Of a DNA stretch of 64,000 nucleotides, positions 56,463-64,000 are shown piece by piece. The stretch spans positions 1 through 64,000 of the forward strand of contig NZ_BMVW01000013.1 of assembly GCF_014650915.1 (NCBI RefSeq). The letters run 5' to 3'. The translations under genes were made by a program, and so were the position numbers. The notes under the pieces are model-generated. The model did not search any database. It saw nothing but the letters and a program-made list of their open reading frames with translations, and was not told the origin of the DNA. This DNA comes from Streptomyces poonensis. GTDB taxonomy: Bacteria; Actinomycetota; Actinomycetes; Streptomycetales; Streptomycetaceae. Numbering within the stretch: the stretch's first letter is position 1; the number at the start of each line of letters is the position of its first letter.

Positions 56463-57983
56463 TCAGGAGGCCACCGCCTCGGACATCAGGCGGACGTTCT
56501 CCCGTATCCGTGCCGGCGACAGATGCGCGTACCCCAGGACCAGCCGTACGCCGTCGTCGTCCGGCACCCGTCCGTGGTCCGCGAGCGGGCGTAGGGCGAC
56601 GCCCGCCGCGGCCGCCCGTCCGAGGAAGCGGTCCGGAGGCCCGTACCGGCCGGGCAGCGCGGCGATGACGTGCAGTCCCGCCGCGATGCCGGACACCTCC
56701 GTGCCGGGGAAGTGCTCCTCCAGGGCGGCCACGAGCGTGTCGCGCCGCTCCCGGTAGGCGCGCTGGCAGCGTCGCAGCTGCCGGTCGTAGTCGCCCCGTT
56801 CGACGAACCGGGCGAACGCCGCCTGATCGAGGGAGGGATGGCCCAGGTCCATGAACCGCTTGCGTTCGACGATCTCCTCGGCGAGCGATTCCGGGACGAG
56901 CAGCCAGCCGAGCCGCAGTCCTGGAGCGAGGGACTTGCTGACGGACCCGGTGTACGCGACACGTTCCGGGTCGAGCCCCTGGAGCGCCCCCACAGGGGCA
57001 CGGTCGTAGCGGAAGTCGCCGTCGTAGTCGTCCTCGACGATCAGCCCGTCCACCGAGCGCGCCCAGTCGAGCAGATCGGCCCGCCGCCCTGCCGAGTACG
57101 CGATGCCCGACGGGAACTGATGGGCGGGTGTGGTCACGACGCACCGTACGCCCGACTCCCGCAGTGGCCCGATGGCCAGGCCCTCCGCGTCCAGCGGCAG
57201 CCGTACGGTGCTGATCCCGGTAGCCGCGTACAGGGCGTCGTGCCCCGGGCTGCCCGGATCCTCGACGCCGACGGCGCGCACCCCGCGCGCGTGGAGGGCA
57301 TACCCGAGCACGGTCGCCGCCTGGGCCACCCCGGAGACGACGACGATCCGCTCCGGGTCGGCGACCACGCCCCGCCGCCGGGTGAGGAGTTCCGCGAGCG
57401 CCGTACGCAGCCTGGGCAGCCCGCGCGGGTCCGGGTAGCCCAGCGTGTGGTGGGGGACCTCGGCGAGCACCGCCCGCTGGGCCGCCGCCCACGCGGCGCG
57501 CGGGAACAGTGAGAGGTCCGGTGTCCCGGGCAGGAAGCCGGCCCGGGCGCCGGGCGCACGCGGAGCGAGGTCCCGCGCGCGTGGGGGTGCGGAACGGACG
57601 GCCTCACCCACCCAGGTGCCCGCGCCCCGCCCGCTGCGCAGGTATCCCTCCGTGGTCAGCTGCTCGTACGCATCGGTCACCAGCCCCCGTGACACCTTCA
57701 GGTCGGCCGCCAGTTCGCGGCTGGGCGGCAGCCGGGTGCCGGGAGCGAGCCGGCCCGTGCGGATCGCCTCGCGCAGGGCCGCCTGCAACGTGCGCCCACG
57801 CGCGCGTGCCGGTGCCGAAGCGGTCGGCAGGAGCAGCTCCCAGGCGGCGGTCCACGGCGCGGCGGCGGGCGGTGCCAGGCCGTCCCGGCCCTCGCGGCCG
57901 GTTCCCGCCGCGCCGTCCCGGCCCTCGCGACCGGCTTCCGCCGTGCCCTCCCGGCCCTCGCGATTGGTCCCCGATGGCGTCAT
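56463..57983 (-). CDS. MocR-type GntR/aminotransferase-like regulator
   Basis: A 506-residue chimeric regulator. After ~35 low-complexity residues (GREGRDG repeats) a GntR winged helix (LQAALREAIRTGRLAPGTRL, SRELAADLKVSRGLVTDAYE) is followed by a fold-type I aminotransferase-like domain with PLP Lys in YTGSVSKSLAPGLRLGW (about residue 348) and VEDDYDGDFRY as the cofactor Asp region. MocR proteins use PLP to sense small amines or amino acids. It is divergent from an EamA exporter, the usual partner. ATG 57983. Confidence 0.93.
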   Translation of the reverse strand: MTPSGTNREGREGTAEAGREGRDGAAGTGREGRDGLAPPAAAPWTAAWELLLPTASAPARARGRTLQAALREAIRTGRLAPGTRLPPSRELAADLKVSRGLVTDAYEQLTTEGYLRSGRGAGTWVGEAVRSAPPRARDLAPRAPGARAGFLPGTPDLSLFPRAAWAAAQRAVLAEVPHHTLGYPDPRGLPRLRTALAELLTRRRGVVADPERIVVVSGVAQAATVLGYALHARGVRAVGVEDPGSPGHDALYAATGISTVRLPLDAEGLAIGPLRESGVRCVVTTPAHQFPSGIAYSAGRRADLLDWARSVDGLIVEDDYDGDFRYDRAPVGALQGLDPERVAYTGSVSKSLAPGLRLGWLLVPESLAEEIVERKRFMDLGHPSLDQAAFARFVERGDYDRQLRRCQRAYRERRDTLVAALEEHFPGTEVSGIAAGLHVIAALPGRYGPPDRFLGRAAAAGVALRPLADHGRVPDDDGVRLVLGYAHLSPARIRENVRLMSEAVAS

Positions 57984-57989
57984 GGAAGT

Positions 57990-58006
57990 GGACCTTAATG
58001 CGGACC
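57990..58006. promoter_or_regulatory. Candidate MocR operator (direct repeat)
   Basis: GGACC occurs twice as a direct repeat (57990-57994 and 58002-58006) separated by TTAATGC. It lies 7 bases from the MocR start and 24 bases from the EamA start, consistent with MocR sites that are direct repeats of short GC-rich words. Confidence 0.55.
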
Positions 58007-58029
58007 GCGGCCCGCCATAGCGTCCTCGC

Positions 58030-58971
58030 ATGAGCACCACCACCCGCGGCTCCCTCCTCGCCGCCTTCGCCACCCTCCTCGTCGGGGCGTCCTTCACCGC
58101 CAACAGCGTCCTAGTCGACTACCCGTACGCGGGCGGTCAGTTCCTGCGCTACGGCTTCGCCTGCCTGCTGTTCCTGCCGCTCGTCGGGCGCGGCGGCACG
58201 GCACCCCTGCGGCGCCTCACGCGCCGGCAGTGGGGGCGGCTCGCGCTGCTCGCGGCCGTCGGCATGGTCGGCTTCAACCTCGCTGTGATCGCCGCCGAAC
58301 GCACCGCGGAACCGGCCGTACCGGGCGTCTTCGTGGGCTGCGCCCCGGTGATCGTCGCCGTCCTGGTGCCCCTCACGGAGGGCCGCCGGCCGCAACGCCT
58401 CGTCCTGTACGGTGCGTCGCTCGTCGCGGCGGGCGCCTTCACGGTGCAGGGGTGGGGCCGCACGGACGGTGCCGGAATCGCCTGGTCCGTGGGCGCGCTG
58501 GCCGGAGAGGTCGGCTTCGCGGTGCTCGCCGTGCCCGTGCTGCGTCCGCTCGGCCCCCGGCTGCTGTCGGCCACCGTGTGCGGCCTCGCCGCGGTCGAGT
58601 CGGCGCTGGTGGGCGTGGCCGCGGACGGCGGCGCGTGGCTGCGCGTCCCGGCCCCGGCCGAGGCGGCGGCACTGCTGTGGCAGGCGGCCGTCGTCACCGT
58701 CGTCGGCTTCGTCTGCTGGTACATGGCCATGCAGCGGATCGGCGCCGAACGAGCCACGCTGTTCTCCGGGCTCATCCCGGTGGCCGCCGCCTGCACCGCC
58801 CCGCTCGTCGGCACCGGCTCCTACGGCGTCGCACAGGCCCTCGGCAGCGCCCTGGTCGGAGCCGGTGTCGCCCTCGGCTCCCGGGCACCCGCCCGCTCGG
58901 CCGTGCGGCCCGGCACGGCGGCCACGGACGAACGGCGTCCGCGAATCGTCCAGCCCGTCCGGGACCGGTGA
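58030..58971 (+). CDS. EamA/DMT-family exporter
   Basis: A 313-residue membrane protein with about ten hydrophobic helices in two EamA halves (LLVGASFTANSVLVDYPYAG; FVCWYMAMQRIGAERATLFS, GLIPVAAACTAPLVGTGSYG). Such transporters export amino acids or other metabolites. It is the divergent partner of the MocR regulator, whose ligand may be the substrate. ATG 58030; the transcript may start close to the ATG. Confidence 0.92.
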   Translation: MSTTTRGSLLAAFATLLVGASFTANSVLVDYPYAGGQFLRYGFACLLFLPLVGRGGTAPLRRLTRRQWGRLALLAAVGMVGFNLAVIAAERTAEPAVPGVFVGCAPVIVAVLVPLTEGRRPQRLVLYGASLVAAGAFTVQGWGRTDGAGIAWSVGALAGEVGFAVLAVPVLRPLGPRLLSATVCGLAAVESALVGVAADGGAWLRVPAPAEAAALLWQAAVVTVVGFVCWYMAMQRIGAERATLFSGLIPVAAACTAPLVGTGSYGVAQALGSALVGAGVALGSRAPARSAVRPGTAATDERRPRIVQPVRDR

Positions 58972-59006
58972 AACGGCCTGGACACGAGGGGGACCCGTCG
59001 GCTGGG

Positions 59007-59903
59007 ATGGTGGGCGTGACCACCGACACCGCGACCGAGGTCTTCGAAGAGCACCGTCCCGTCCTGACGGGCGTCGCCTACCGCATGCTCGGGCGGGTGG
59101 CCGACGCCGAGGACGTGGTGCAGGAGGCGTGGCTGCGCTGGTCGGCCGCCGACCGTACCGACGTCCGCGAACCACGTGCCTACCTGGTCCGCGTCACCAC
59201 CCGCCTCGCCCTCGACCGGCTCCGCCAGATCCGCTCCCGCAACGAGGCGTACGTCGGGCCCTGGCTCCCCGAGCCGTACGTCACCGACTTCGGCGACACT
59301 GTCCCGGACAGTGCCGAGCGGGCCGTGCTCGCCGACTCCGTGTCGCTCGCCGTCCTCGTGGTCCTGGAGTCCCTCTCGCCCCTGGAGCGCGCTGTGTTCG
59401 TGCTCCGCGAGGCGTTCGGGTTCCCGTACGCCGACATCGCCGCCACCCTGGAGCGGAGCGAGGCCGCCGTGCGCCAGCTCGCCGGGCGGGCCCGCAAGCA
59501 CGTCGACGAGCGGAGACCGCGCTACGCGGTCGACCCCGCCGAGCGCCGTGACCTCACCGAACGGTTCCTCGCCGCCGCGGCCGAGGGCGACTTGGCGGGG
59601 CTGATGTCCCTGCTCGCGCCCGACGCCCGGCTCGTGGGCGACAGCGGCGGCCTCGCCAAGGCGCCGGTGCGGGTCCTCGAGTCCGCCGACAAGGTGGCGC
59701 GGTTCCTGCACGGCGTCGCCGGCCCGGGGCTCGTGGGCGCGGAGATCCGTTTCATGGAGCTCAACGGCGGCCCGGCCGTCGTCGTGGTCACCGGCGGCAA
59801 GGTCGACAGCGTGCTGCAGCTCGACGTCGTCGACGGCCGTGTCCAGTGCGTCTACATCGTGCGCAACCCGAACAAGCTCCTGTCCTTGGAGGTCGGCCCC
59901 TGA
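59007..59903 (+). CDS. ECF41-family RNA polymerase sigma factor
   Basis: A 298-residue ECF sigma factor. Region 2 (YRMLGRVADAEDVVQEAWLR) and region 4 (PLERAVFVLREAFGFPYADI, ERSEAAVRQLAGRARKHVDE) are followed by a SnoaL-like C-terminal extension (ERFLAAAAEGDLAGLMSLLA) with the ECF41 landmarks DSGGLAKA (variant of DGGGK) and NPNKLL (variant of NPDKL). In this group the extension acts as a built-in regulator. The usual partner, a carboxymuconolactone-decarboxylase-like gene, is absent here. Start ATG 59007 or GTG 59016. A strong terminator follows. Confidence 0.9.
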   Translation: MVGVTTDTATEVFEEHRPVLTGVAYRMLGRVADAEDVVQEAWLRWSAADRTDVREPRAYLVRVTTRLALDRLRQIRSRNEAYVGPWLPEPYVTDFGDTVPDSAERAVLADSVSLAVLVVLESLSPLERAVFVLREAFGFPYADIAATLERSEAAVRQLAGRARKHVDERRPRYAVDPAERRDLTERFLAAAAEGDLAGLMSLLAPDARLVGDSGGLAKAPVRVLESADKVARFLHGVAGPGLVGAEIRFMELNGGPAVVVVTGGKVDSVLQLDVVDGRVQCVYIVRNPNKLLSLEVGP

Positions 59904-59953
59904 GCCGACGCAGGAACCGGCACAGAAACCGGCGCAAGGCCGTCGTACGGTCG

Positions 59954-59986
59954 CGAGGCCCCCGTTCCGGGTGAACGGGGGCCTCG
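59954..59986 (+). terminator. Terminator after the ECF41 gene
   Basis: Perfect 14-bp arms CGAGGCCCCCGTTC and GAACGGGGGCCTCG with loop CGGGT, 50 bases after the stop. Confidence 0.85.
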
Positions 59987-60105
59987 TCGTCATGCCCGTC
60001 TGCCCGTCAGGTCCGCGTGATGCCCGGGATCTCCCCGTACGCGAACGCCGTGTGAACGCCGTGTCGCCCGTATCTGTCGGACACCTGTGCGTTGGCGGAT
60101 TGGTC

Positions 60106-60134
60106 TTGACCAAGGGTGGGGGCCGTCCTATCGT
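60106..60134 (+). promoter_or_regulatory. Promoter of the GntR gene
   Basis: TTGACC (60106-60111) and TATCGT (60129-60134) with a 17-base spacer match a housekeeping-type promoter. About 75 bases of leader follow, containing an AT-rich stretch CAACCTTTAATAAACAAG, before the GTG at 60211. Confidence 0.7.
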
Positions 60135-60210
60135 CGCAGAGAAAGTGCAACAACCTTTAATAAACAAGGGCGCCAAAACGCCGCCGGCCACGGCGATCGC
60201 GGAGGACAGG

Positions 60211-60969
60211 GTGGGGACCACGCAGCTGGAAACGGTGCCGGAACCGAAGTACTGGCACTTGAAGACCGTGCTCAGCGAGGCACTGGACTCCGAGTTCTCT
60301 GTGGGCGAGATCCTGCCCAACGAGCGTGATCTCGCGGCCCGGTTCGGCGTCGCCCGCGCGACGCTCCGCCAGGCGCTGGAGCAGCTGGAACTGGAAGGCC
60401 GGCTGCAGCGCCGCCGCGGCGTCGGCACCACCGTCGCCCCGCCCCGTATGGGGGTGGCCGTCGGTACCGAACAGCATGTGTGGCCGGGTGCGGCCGGTGA
60501 CACCTGGCAGCCCACCGACTGCACGATGACGGCCCCGCCCAACGCGGTGGCCGCCATCCTGGAGACCGCGGTCGGCGAGCAGGTGCACACGGTACGCCGG
60601 TCCCGGGTGAGCCAGGGCCAGCCCGTGGCCGCCGAGCTGCTCTACGTACCGGAGTCCTCCGTGCCCGGTCTGCCCGCCGTGGACGCGCCCTCCGGCGCCG
60701 CCCGCGCGCGTGCCGTGCTCCGCCGGCTCCAGGGGCTGTCGCTGGAGGGCCAGGAACGCGCGGTGGAGTTGGGCTCGGCCCGCGCGGAGGACGCCAAGGA
60801 GCTCGACCGGCTGCCCGGCGCCCCGGTCCTCGTCGTCACGACCCGCTTCATCGCCGAGGCACGCACCGCGGCGGTCTCCGTGGCCACGTACCGCGCCGAC
60901 ACCTGCCGCCTGACCTTCGGCGACTCCGGCGTCGAGATACACCACGGACCCGAGCGCCACGCTTCCTGA
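60211..60969 (+). CDS. GntR/UTRA-family regulator (DasR-like)
   Basis: A 252-residue GntR regulator of the HutC/DasR branch. N-terminal winged helix: LPNERDLAARFGVARATLRQ, LEQLELEGRLQRRRGVGTTV. C-terminal UTRA domain for a sugar or small-molecule effector: VHTVRRSRVSQGQPVAAELL, RFIAEARTAAVSVATYRADT. The GTG at 60211 follows GGAGGACAGG. It is the gene for a transcript starting from the promoter at 60.11 kb. The ligand and targets are unknown; DasR proper is usually linked to a GlcNAc transporter, which is absent. Confidence 0.9.
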   Translation: MGTTQLETVPEPKYWHLKTVLSEALDSEFSVGEILPNERDLAARFGVARATLRQALEQLELEGRLQRRRGVGTTVAPPRMGVAVGTEQHVWPGAAGDTWQPTDCTMTAPPNAVAAILETAVGEQVHTVRRSRVSQGQPVAAELLYVPESSVPGLPAVDAPSGAARARAVLRRLQGLSLEGQERAVELGSARAEDAKELDRLPGAPVLVVTTRFIAEARTAAVSVATYRADTCRLTFGDSGVEIHHGPERHAS

Positions 60970-61063
60970 GGGTCACGCGCCACGGGACCTGAGCGTCACG
61001 CACCACGGTTCCGCCTGTTCCCGCTTGGGCCGGTGCCCGCGCGGTGCCGGGCGGCCCGTCCGC

Positions 61064-62221
61064 TCAGTGCCGAGCGGTCACCGAGCCCTCCACCGCGAAC
61101 AGCTCCTCCTCGACGTGGTCCAGCGCCAGCCGCAGCGCCCCCATGGCCACGGCGGCCTCGCCCAGTTCCGACAGCGTCACCCGGGGCGGGCGCAGACAGT
61201 AGCGCGCCAGCTCGTTCCGGAGCGGGTCGAGCACATCGTCCAGGCCGGTCGCCCAGCCGCCGACGACGACCAGCTCGGGGTCGAGGGCCAGGACCAGTGC
61301 TCCCACGTCGTGCACGAGCCGCCGAGTGAAGCGGTCCACTGCCGCGCGGGCCCGCCGGTCGCCCCCACGGGCATGGGCGAACACCTCGGCCACGGCCTGT
61401 TCGTCGAGCGGGGGCAGCGGCTCGTCCGTCGTCGACAGCAGCGCCTCAGGCGTGGCCTCGCGGCCCAGCAGGTGCAGCGCCCCGATCTCCCCGGCCGCGC
61501 CCCCGTACCCGCGGTGCAGCCGCCCGCCGATCAGCGAACCGGCACCCGGGCTGAGCCCTGCCAGGACGAACACGACGTCGTCGGAGTCGACGGCCGCGCC
61601 CTTCCAGTGCTCGGCGACGGCCGCCGCGTTGGCGTCGTTCTCCACGATCACCGGGCACCGGAAGGAACGGCTCAGCCGCTCGCCCAGCCGCAGCCCCGTC
61701 CACTGGGGCAGCGCCGTACCCAGCCGCACCGTGCCGTCGGCCTCGACGATCCCCGGACTGCCCACACCGACCGCACGCAGGGAGCCCCGGGCCACGCCCG
61801 CACGGCGCAGCAGCTCCGCGACCGTCGAGCGCAGCCGCTCCAGCCGCTCGTCGGCCGCCGCCGTCTCGGAGACGTCCTTGGACAGCGTGCCCAGCACCCG
61901 GCCGTCCAGATCCGCGAGGAGCGCCGTCACCCGGTGCGCGCCGATGTCCAGCCCCAGCAGGTGGCCGGCCTCCGCCCGGAACCGGAACCTCCGCGCGGGC
62001 CGCCCCTGCTTGCGGGTGGCGCCCTCCTCGGCCGCCTGCTCGACGACGAGCCCCGTCCCGACCAGCCCCTCGACCACGCCCTCGACCGTCGGCCGGGACA
62101 GTCCGGTCACGCGCGTGATCTCGGTGAGCGTCGCGCAGTCCGTGGCGCGCAGCGCGTGCAGCACCACCGCCGAATTGATCCTCCGCAGCAGCGAGGGATC
62201 CCCGCCGGTCAGCAGCCCCAC
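61064..62221 (-). CDS. ROK-family regulator/kinase-like protein
   Basis: A 385-residue ROK protein with an N-terminal winged helix (LLRRINSAVVLHALRATDCA, ITRVTGLSRPTVEGVVEGLV) and the ROK fold: LLGLDIGAHRVTALLADLDG, VIVENDANAAAVAEHWKGAA and GRLHRGYGGAAGEIGALHLL. The zinc motif C-x-C-G-x-x-G-C-x-E after GEIG is missing, so it is a regulator rather than a sugar kinase. GTG 62221 follows GGGAGGA. The sugar it senses is unknown. It lies convergent to the GntR regulator. Confidence 0.88.
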   Translation of the reverse strand: MGLLTGGDPSLLRRINSAVVLHALRATDCATLTEITRVTGLSRPTVEGVVEGLVGTGLVVEQAAEEGATRKQGRPARRFRFRAEAGHLLGLDIGAHRVTALLADLDGRVLGTLSKDVSETAAADERLERLRSTVAELLRRAGVARGSLRAVGVGSPGIVEADGTVRLGTALPQWTGLRLGERLSRSFRCPVIVENDANAAAVAEHWKGAAVDSDDVVFVLAGLSPGAGSLIGGRLHRGYGGAAGEIGALHLLGREATPEALLSTTDEPLPPLDEQAVAEVFAHARGGDRRARAAVDRFTRRLVHDVGALVLALDPELVVVGGWATGLDDVLDPLRNELARYCLRPPRVTLSELGEAAVAMGALRLALDHVEEELFAVEGSVTARH

Positions 62222-62334
62222 CGTCCGTCCTCCCAGGTCGTGCGCGCGCCCGCCCGGATCGTACTCGGCGCGGCGGGCACCGGCGAGGGCCCGGTGCCCG
62301 TGCGTCACCCGCCGGCCCGCTCGGCCCGGCGCGA

Positions 62335-62680
62335 CGCCCCCCGACTCGTACGCCACGATCACCGCCTGGGTGCGGTCCCGGGCCCCCGGCTTCGCCAGGA
62401 CGGCGCTGACACGCGGCTTCACGGTCTCCGTGCCGACGGCCGGCCGCTCGGCGATCTCCGCGTCCGACAGGTTCCGCGTCATCAGCCGCAGCACGTCCGC
62501 CCCCGCGCGCCGGCTGCCGCACCGACGCGGGGAACAGCAGCGCGCCGCCTTCGGCGACCGGCCGCACCGCGTGCACGATCTCCGCCGGGCGGACCCGGTT
62601 CAGCGGGAAGCCGTTCGCGCCCGCGCGCAGCGCCTGGCGCAGGTCACCGGCGGCGGGGGCGGGCGCCCGGCTGACGCACA
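62335..62680 (-). pseudogene. NarL/LuxR-type response regulator remnant
   Basis: Two minus-strand frames give the second half of a LuxR-type response regulator. One reads DLRQALRAGANGFPLNRVRP, then AEIVHAVRPVAEGGALLFPA, the end of the receiver domain. The other reads LRLMTRNLSDAEIAERPAVG followed by ETVKPRVSAVLAKPGARDRT, the HTH. The first two thirds of the receiver, including the phospho-Asp, are missing, and a frameshift separates the halves; the conserved Lys and a Glu are also changed (FPLNRV for FLLKD, AERPAV). No partner kinase is near. Confidence 0.78.
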
Positions 62681-62715
62681 GCCAATTGTCAGTGGTGCCC
62701 GCTTTACTGGGACGC

Positions 62716-63153
62716 ATGGACATCGCACAGCACCTCGTCACCATCGACCGGCTGTGCTCCGCCGACTTCCCCACGGAGCACGGCCGGACGGACACCGGCA
62801 GCGCGGGACCCGGCCACCACATCGCCGAGTTACGGACGAGCGCCGGCTTCTGGGAGGACGACGGTACGGAACGGGAGGCGACGGAGGAGCAGTACGAGGC
62901 GGAGCGGGACGCCCTCTCGCAGCGGCTGGCCGAGCGCTGGGGAGCCCCGGACGTCCTCAGCCTGTGGAGTGCCTTCGTCCGGTCCACGGAGGGTGAGGAC
63001 ATACCCGGGCCCTGGGGGACGCTCGCCGCGCACGTGCCGGACGTCCATGTGTGGCGGGCCGGTGGACGCTGGGTCGCTCTGGGCGTCTCGCAGTGGGACA
63101 AGGAACTGCCGTTCCAGCTCCTCGCGGTCATCACGGAGACGGATCCGCCGTGA
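62716..63153 (+). CDS. Hypothetical protein
   Basis: A 145-residue protein of unknown function. It is acidic and Trp-rich, with TSAGFWEDDGTEREATEEQY and DVHVWRAGGRWVALGVSQWD. No domain is recognised. ATG 62716 begins the plausible frame; an alternative ATG lies at 62686. The composition matches ordinary Streptomyces proteins. No neighbours suggest a role. Confidence 0.65.
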   Translation: MDIAQHLVTIDRLCSADFPTEHGRTDTGSAGPGHHIAELRTSAGFWEDDGTEREATEEQYEAERDALSQRLAERWGAPDVLSLWSAFVRSTEGEDIPGPWGTLAAHVPDVHVWRAGGRWVALGVSQWDKELPFQLLAVITETDPP

Positions 63154-63208
63154 CTGCCTCACTGCGACCGACTTGCGATCCCGGTGAGCGGCCGTTCAGG
63201 CCGGCCGG

Positions 63209-63763
63209 CTATCCCTCGGAGGTCTCCGCCGCCACCCGCAGCCGGGCGAACTCCTCCGCCATCGTCTCGACCGTCCAGTGCGCGTTCAGCCCGCTGGGGT
63301 TGGGCAGCACCCACACGCGCGTGTCCCCGATCGTCCGCTGTTGCGGGCCGACCTGGGCCTTGCGGTCGTCGAACGCGGCCCGGTAGGCCGTGATGCCCAC
63401 CACGGCCAGCCAGCGGGGCCGCAGCCGCGCCACCTTCAGGGCCAGCAGCCGGCCGCCCTCCCGGTACTCCTCGGCGGCCAGCTCGTCCGCCCGTGCGGTC
63501 GGCCGCGCGACGACGTTGGTGATGCCGAGCCCGTACGACAGCAACTCCTGCTGCTCCGCGGGCCTCAGCAGCCTCGGCGTGAACCCGGACCGGTGCAGCA
63601 CCGGCCAGAAGCGGTTGCCGGGGCGGGCGAAGTGGTGGCCCGTCGCGGCCGTCATCAGGCCAGGATTGATGCCGCAGAACAGCACGCGGAGACCGTCCGC
63701 GACGACGTCCGGTACCGGACGGTCGCGGGCGGCCTCCAGCTCCTGTGCGGTGAAGCGCGTCAG
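63209..63763 (-). CDS. mug: G/U mismatch-specific DNA glycosylase (Mug), apparent CTG start
   Basis: A Mug/TDG-type uracil-DNA glycosylase. VLFCGINPGLMTAATGHHFA carries the catalytic GINPG motif, FARPGNRFWPVLHRSGF and ITNVVARPTARADELAAEEY are the family core, and VWVLPNPSGLNAHW the final DNA-binding loop. The enzyme removes uracil or thymine opposite guanine. The first good ATG/GTG in frame (GTG 63685) would delete the normal N-terminal ~26 residues (LTRFTAQELEAARDRPVPDV). An in-frame CTG at 63763 overlaps the purB stop as CTGA and has GGGAG upstream, so initiation there is likely. Confidence is high for the gene, moderate for the start. Confidence 0.88.
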   Translation of the reverse strand: MTRFTAQELEAARDRPVPDVVADGLRVLFCGINPGLMTAATGHHFARPGNRFWPVLHRSGFTPRLLRPAEQQELLSYGLGITNVVARPTARADELAAEEYREGGRLLALKVARLRPRWLAVVGITAYRAAFDDRKAQVGPQQRTIGDTRVWVLPNPSGLNAHWTVETMAEEFARLRVAAETSEG

Positions 63764-64000
63764 AGGATCGCTCCCGGGGCGTACCCCGCGGCCTCGGGGT
63801 GCTGCTTCACGATCTCCTCGATCCGGCCGACCACCGTGCCGACCTGGTCGGCGGCGGCGCCCGTGAACGACAGCTTGTCGGCCATCAGGGCGTCCAGCTG
63901 GGCGCGGTCCAGCGGGATGCGCTCGTCCGCCGCCAGCTTGTCGAGCAGCTCGTTGCGCTCGGCGCCCTGCTCGCGCATGGCGAGGGCGGAGGCGACGGCG
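63760..64000 (-). CDS. purB: Adenylosuccinate lyase, C-terminal end (partial)
   Basis: The last ~80 residues of a gene running beyond the window: NELLDKLAADERIPLDRAQL, LDALMADKLSFTGAAADQVG and EEIVKQHPEAAGYAPGAIL are the C-terminus of PurB. The enzyme acts twice in purine synthesis, releasing fumarate from SAICAR and adenylosuccinate. The active-site signature lies outside the window. The stop (TGA 63762-63760) overlaps the CTG of mug. Confidence 0.9.
   Translation of the reverse strand, partial: AVASALAMREQGAERNELLDKLAADERIPLDRAQLDALMADKLSFTGAAADQVGTVVGRIEEIVKQHPEAAGYAPGAIL

Noticed and set aside
1..64000. tRNA or rRNA genes, phage integrase and att sites
   Set aside because: No cloverleaf T-loop sequence, rRNA segment or integrase motif was noticed on either strand; this was by eye, so a tRNA scan would be needed to be certain.

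Overview
The window reads as a Streptomyces (or very close actinomycete) chromosome segment. GC content is very high and the third codon position is almost always G or C. GTG starts and 4-base stop/start overlaps are common, and the gene families are typical of the genus: MocR/EamA, MmyB-type XRE, ANTAR, ECF41, Imm21, DUF6493/SWIM and a vat/vgb pair. No rRNA, tRNA or CRISPR array was seen. The two ends are housekeeping genes cut by the window: the 3' end of a phosphoketolase at the left and the 3' end of adenylosuccinate lyase (purB) at the right.

Left part (1-18 kb), mostly intact chromosome. A CitA/CitB-type two-component system is divergent from a tripartite tricarboxylate transporter operon (tctC-tctB-tctA). 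Then come a secreted TAP-type alpha/beta hydrolase, a MarR remnant, an alpha/beta hydrolase, a CoA-binding protein and a DUF5701 protein. A translationally coupled vat-vgb pair (streptogramin A acetyltransferase and streptogramin B lyase families) is divergent from a TetR regulator. A clear cobalamin riboswitch precedes a BtuF-BtuC-BtuD type importer operon. A cysteinyl-tRNA-synthetase-like protein, a SixA phosphatase and a YigZ/IMPACT protein follow.

Middle part (18-37.7 kb), an accessory and decayed region. It holds remnants of IS110, IS5-type (several), IS256 and IS630 transposases and broken copies of a hydrolase, an SDR and an AraC regulator. Scattered among these are intact regulator-plus-enzyme modules, most with an obvious palindromic operator: TetR/amidase, TetR/nitroreductase, TetR/two SDRs, and XRE-MmyB/SDR/tautomerase. 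Two overlapping GAF-ANTAR genes, an AraC regulator, a C-terminally truncated AfsR/LuxR-type ATPase and a SpoIIE-type phosphatase complete it.

Right part (37.9-64 kb), ordered chromosome again. It contains sbcD-sbcC, an Lrp/rhodanese pair, an Imm21 protein, an SDR, a DUF885 hydrolase and Lrp with a gamma-family PLP lyase. These are followed by a membrane-anchored ACT-GNAT protein, a coupled SWIM/DUF6493 pair, a Tat-exported PhoD phosphatase, a MocR/EamA pair, an ECF41 sigma factor, a GntR regulator, a ROK regulator, a response-regulator remnant, and mug overlapping purB through an apparent CTG start. Strong hairpin terminators separate many of these units.

The most interesting items are the vat-vgb-TetR unit, three different palindromic TetR operators within 5 kb, the synthetase-like protein without catalytic motifs, the SWIM/DUF6493 pair, and the CTG/TGA overlap at mug. 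All function calls rest on recognised motifs in the translated sequence; no database search was possible.
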